Shown in pieces: positions 25,904 through 27,467 of a stretch of 27,467 nt of DNA; positions within the stretch are counted from its first letter, which is position 1, and every line of letters starts with the position of its first letter. The position numbers and the translations under genes were made by a program. Source of the stretch: a virus. Location of the stretch: the IMG/VR virus record IMGVR_UViG_3300020193_000117, positions 1-27,467 of that record. The stretch is one strand, 5' to 3'. A model generated the notes under the pieces. The model saw only the letters and a program-made list of their open reading frames with translations, searched no databases and was not told the origin of the DNA.

Positions 25904-26793
25904 TGCCACAGATTTATCTTGATATGGATGGTTTATTAGCAGACTATGAAGGTGGTTTGAAAGATACTGCTAAACAATTAGGTGTATCTGAGGATGATGG
26001 TAAAGCTATTTGGAATAAAATTAATAGTAATCCTGAGGAATGGTGGTCTAACCTAAAACCAATTCCTGAAGGAATGAAAATATTTAACGCTGTTAAAGAT
26101 AAAGAACCATCAATATTATCAGCAGCAGGAACAAATGAACAAACAAAACAAGGCAAACTTGAATGGTTAAAAAAGAATGGTTTATCCCCCTATCTTAAAG
26201 AAATTATATTTGTTAATAATAAATCAGCTAAAAAGAAATACGCTAAGGGAGGTAATATTTTAATTGATGATCGTCCTGATAATGTAGCTGAATGGGAGAT
26301 GGAAGGGGGAACATCATATTTGTTCCAAAATAATGCTAATCAAATTATTAAACAGTTAGGTATGTTAAAAGAAAATTATTGGAAAAATTATTTAAATAAA
26401 AAGCGTTTACAAAAAAACATTATTAAAGAATATGTTCCTGATTTTTTTCACACTATGAAAGATTTTATTAATTTTTCATCAAATGAACTTCAATTAAAAG
26501 ATGTTCCTAAAATACATGTTATCAATTCTCCTGATTTTGCTCAAAAATGGAAAAGTTTTGGTGGATATCAACCAATGCAAAACAAAATTGCTGTAGTAAT
26601 CAAAGGAAGAGGATTAGCTGATATATTAAGAACATTAGCTCATGAAATGGTTCATGCACACCAGATGCAACTTAATAAACTTAACACATCTTCGGGTGAA
26701 ACTGGATCGTCTATAGAAAATGAAGCAAATGCTTTAGCAGGTATATTAATGAGAAATTATGGACAAAAAAACCCAATGATATTTGAGCTATGA
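25903..26793 (+). CDS. HAD phosphatase fused to HExxH zinc metallopeptidase
   Basis: This 296-aa two-domain protein starts with a HAD phosphatase (residues 3 to about 150): IYLDMDGLLADYEG with catalytic Asp7 and Asp9, ILSAAGT for motif II, and NILIDDRPDN for motif IV. A lysine-rich link (about 155-180) leads to a metallopeptidase-like domain: LAHEMVHAHQ gives the zinc-binding His247, Glu248 and His251, and the helix IENEANALAGILM gives Glu272 or Glu274 as third ligand. HExxH peptidases of this type occur as stand-alone phage proteins. A fusion to a nucleotidase-like HAD is unusual. Both stop/start junctions overlap (TAATG at 25903, ATGA at 26790), so the kinase, this protein and the next HAD form one unit. 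Confidence 0.75.
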   Translation: MPQIYLDMDGLLADYEGGLKDTAKQLGVSEDDGKAIWNKINSNPEEWWSNLKPIPEGMKIFNAVKDKEPSILSAAGTNEQTKQGKLEWLKKNGLSPYLKEIIFVNNKSAKKKYAKGGNILIDDRPDNVAEWEMEGGTSYLFQNNANQIIKQLGMLKENYWKNYLNKKRLQKNIIKEYVPDFFHTMKDFINFSSNELQLKDVPKIHVINSPDFAQKWKSFGGYQPMQNKIAVVIKGRGLADILRTLAHEMVHAHQMQLNKLNTSSGETGSSIENEANALAGILMRNYGQKNPMIFEL

Positions 26794-27305
26794 TAAGTTT
26801 AAAACACATATTAGAAGCAGAAGGTATTACTCCTTATCAAATTTATTGTGATATGGATGGAGTTATTGCTGATTTTGAGGCTCGTTTTGATCATTTTTTT
26901 GGAATGTCTCCTCAAGAATATGAAGATAAGCATGGTAAAAGAGCATTTTGGGACCAAATTGATAATAATATAGGTGTTAATTTTTGGGTTGGCATTCCTT
27001 GGATGCCAGACGGGCATCAACTTTGGGACTATATTAAAAAATATAACCCAATTTTATTATCATCTCCTTCAGCATCTGAATCAAGCAGTTTAGGTAAACG
27101 CCTATGGGTTAAAAAATATCTACCAGGCACTAAATTAATTTTAGTTTCTCCAGAACGTAAAGCAGATCAATCAGGTGAAGGAAAAATATTAATTGATGAT
27201 AGATTTGAACCAAATATTCGTATGTGGAGAGAAAAAGGGGGAATTGGTATCCATCATAAAAGTGCGGCTGACACAATACAACAATTGAAAGATTTAGGAC
27301 TATGA
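26790..27305 (+). CDS. HAD-family phosphatase (5'-nucleotidase-like), paralogue of the preceding HAD domain
   Basis: This 171-aa protein repeats the HAD layout of residues 3-150 of the preceding gene: IYCDMDGVIADFEA with Asp21 and Asp23, LLSSPS for motif II, and KILIDDRFEPNIRMW with Asp136-Asp137 for motif IV. The two domains share phrasing such as the IDDR.....M.. segment and look like tandem duplicates that have diverged. It may dephosphorylate nucleotides or nucleic-acid ends, as in the 5'(3')-deoxyribonucleotidase family. Before the HAD fold lies an N-terminal leader (MISLKHILEAEG) absent from the paralogue. It contains Ile-Leu-Glu followed by Ala. The ATGA overlap with the next gene (27302-27305) keeps it in the same unit. 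Confidence 0.78.
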   Translation: MISLKHILEAEGITPYQIYCDMDGVIADFEARFDHFFGMSPQEYEDKHGKRAFWDQIDNNIGVNFWVGIPWMPDGHQLWDYIKKYNPILLSSPSASESSSLGKRLWVKKYLPGTKLILVSPERKADQSGEGKILIDDRFEPNIRMWREKGGIGIHHKSAADTIQQLKDLGL

Positions 27306-27467
27306 TTAAATTAATTGACATATTAAGAGAGAGTAACAATTTATCTCAGACTAAAATAGTAGACGATAGTGGCAATCCTCTTAATGAAGATGATATTGAA
27401 GAATATGATGTAGAAAATGAACAAGATATAAAAGAATTTACTGAGTTTATGAAAGCATATCAGCAGG
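27302..27467 (+). CDS. Start of an unidentified gene with MIKL-type leader (3' truncated)
   Basis: The ATG overlaps the preceding stop (ATGA) and the frame stays open for 55 codons to the window edge. The visible protein begins MIKLIDILRES and then becomes very acidic (DDIEEYDVENEQDIKEF). The leader contains Leu-Arg-Glu followed by Ser and resembles the leaders of the two neighbouring genes. The rest is outside the window, so no function can be assigned. Confidence 0.6.
   Translation, partial: MIKLIDILRESNNLSQTKIVDDSGNPLNEDDIEEYDVENEQDIKEFTEFMKAYQQ

Overview
The window looks like part of the genome of a T4-like contractile-tailed phage (myovirus) that infects a Bacteroidota bacterium. The myovirus assignment rests on a run of baseplate genes in T4-like arrangement: a gp5-like hub/spike carrying a peptidase, a needle-like protein, gp25, gp6 and a very large wedge/fibre protein. 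It is supported by a gp55-like late sigma factor and a gp61-like primase. The host is inferred from three things: SprB-type repeats (typical of Bacteroidota surface adhesins) in the tail fibre, start codons that almost all lack a Shine-Dalgarno sequence, and an AT-rich sequence. All 24 genes lie on the plus strand, tightly packed, often with ATGA or TAATG stop/start overlaps. No gene-free stretch is longer than about 70 bases. I saw no tRNA, rRNA, CRISPR array, transposase or integrase.

Layout. 1-488 is the 3' end of an unrecognised gene. 517-2728 holds small regulatory or metabolic genes: a glutaredoxin-like protein, an HD-domain hydrolase, a membrane-anchored coiled-coil protein and a gp55-like sigma factor. 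2765-12060 is the baseplate block: an unknown small protein, the gp5-like hub with an M15 peptidase in place of a lysozyme, a beta-helical needle protein, a 716-aa helical structural protein, a small charged protein, gp25, gp6, a DNRLRE-like beta-sandwich protein and a small coiled-coil protein. 12060-22925 is the distal tail and host-recognition block: a 1893-aa protein with a wedge core and a LamG-like insert, two structural proteins, a 1012-aa SprB-repeat fibre, and a 102-aa protein that repeats the C-terminal module of a gene upstream of the fibre.

22925-25094 switches to nucleic-acid enzymes: a GIY-YIG nuclease, a primase and a PD-(D/E)XK nuclease. It ends at a hairpin terminator. 25163-27467 is an accessory cluster: a P-loop kinase, a HAD phosphatase fused to an HExxH metallopeptidase, a second HAD phosphatase, and the start of a further gene. 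Three of these four proteins begin with a short MxxL..I-type leader ending in (I/L)-x-E followed by A or S. This resembles the capsid-targeting peptides that T4 gp21 protease removes from internal head proteins, so the cluster could encode cargo packaged with the DNA. That is an inference.

Regulation. A motif, TATATTTATATA, lies 26-28 bases before the start codon of three genes (900, 10571, 17784). Related AT-rich elements lie closer to two others (7763, 22617). These are candidates for promoters read by the gp55-like sigma factor, although the exact T4 late element TATAAATA is found on the opposite strand at the three main sites.
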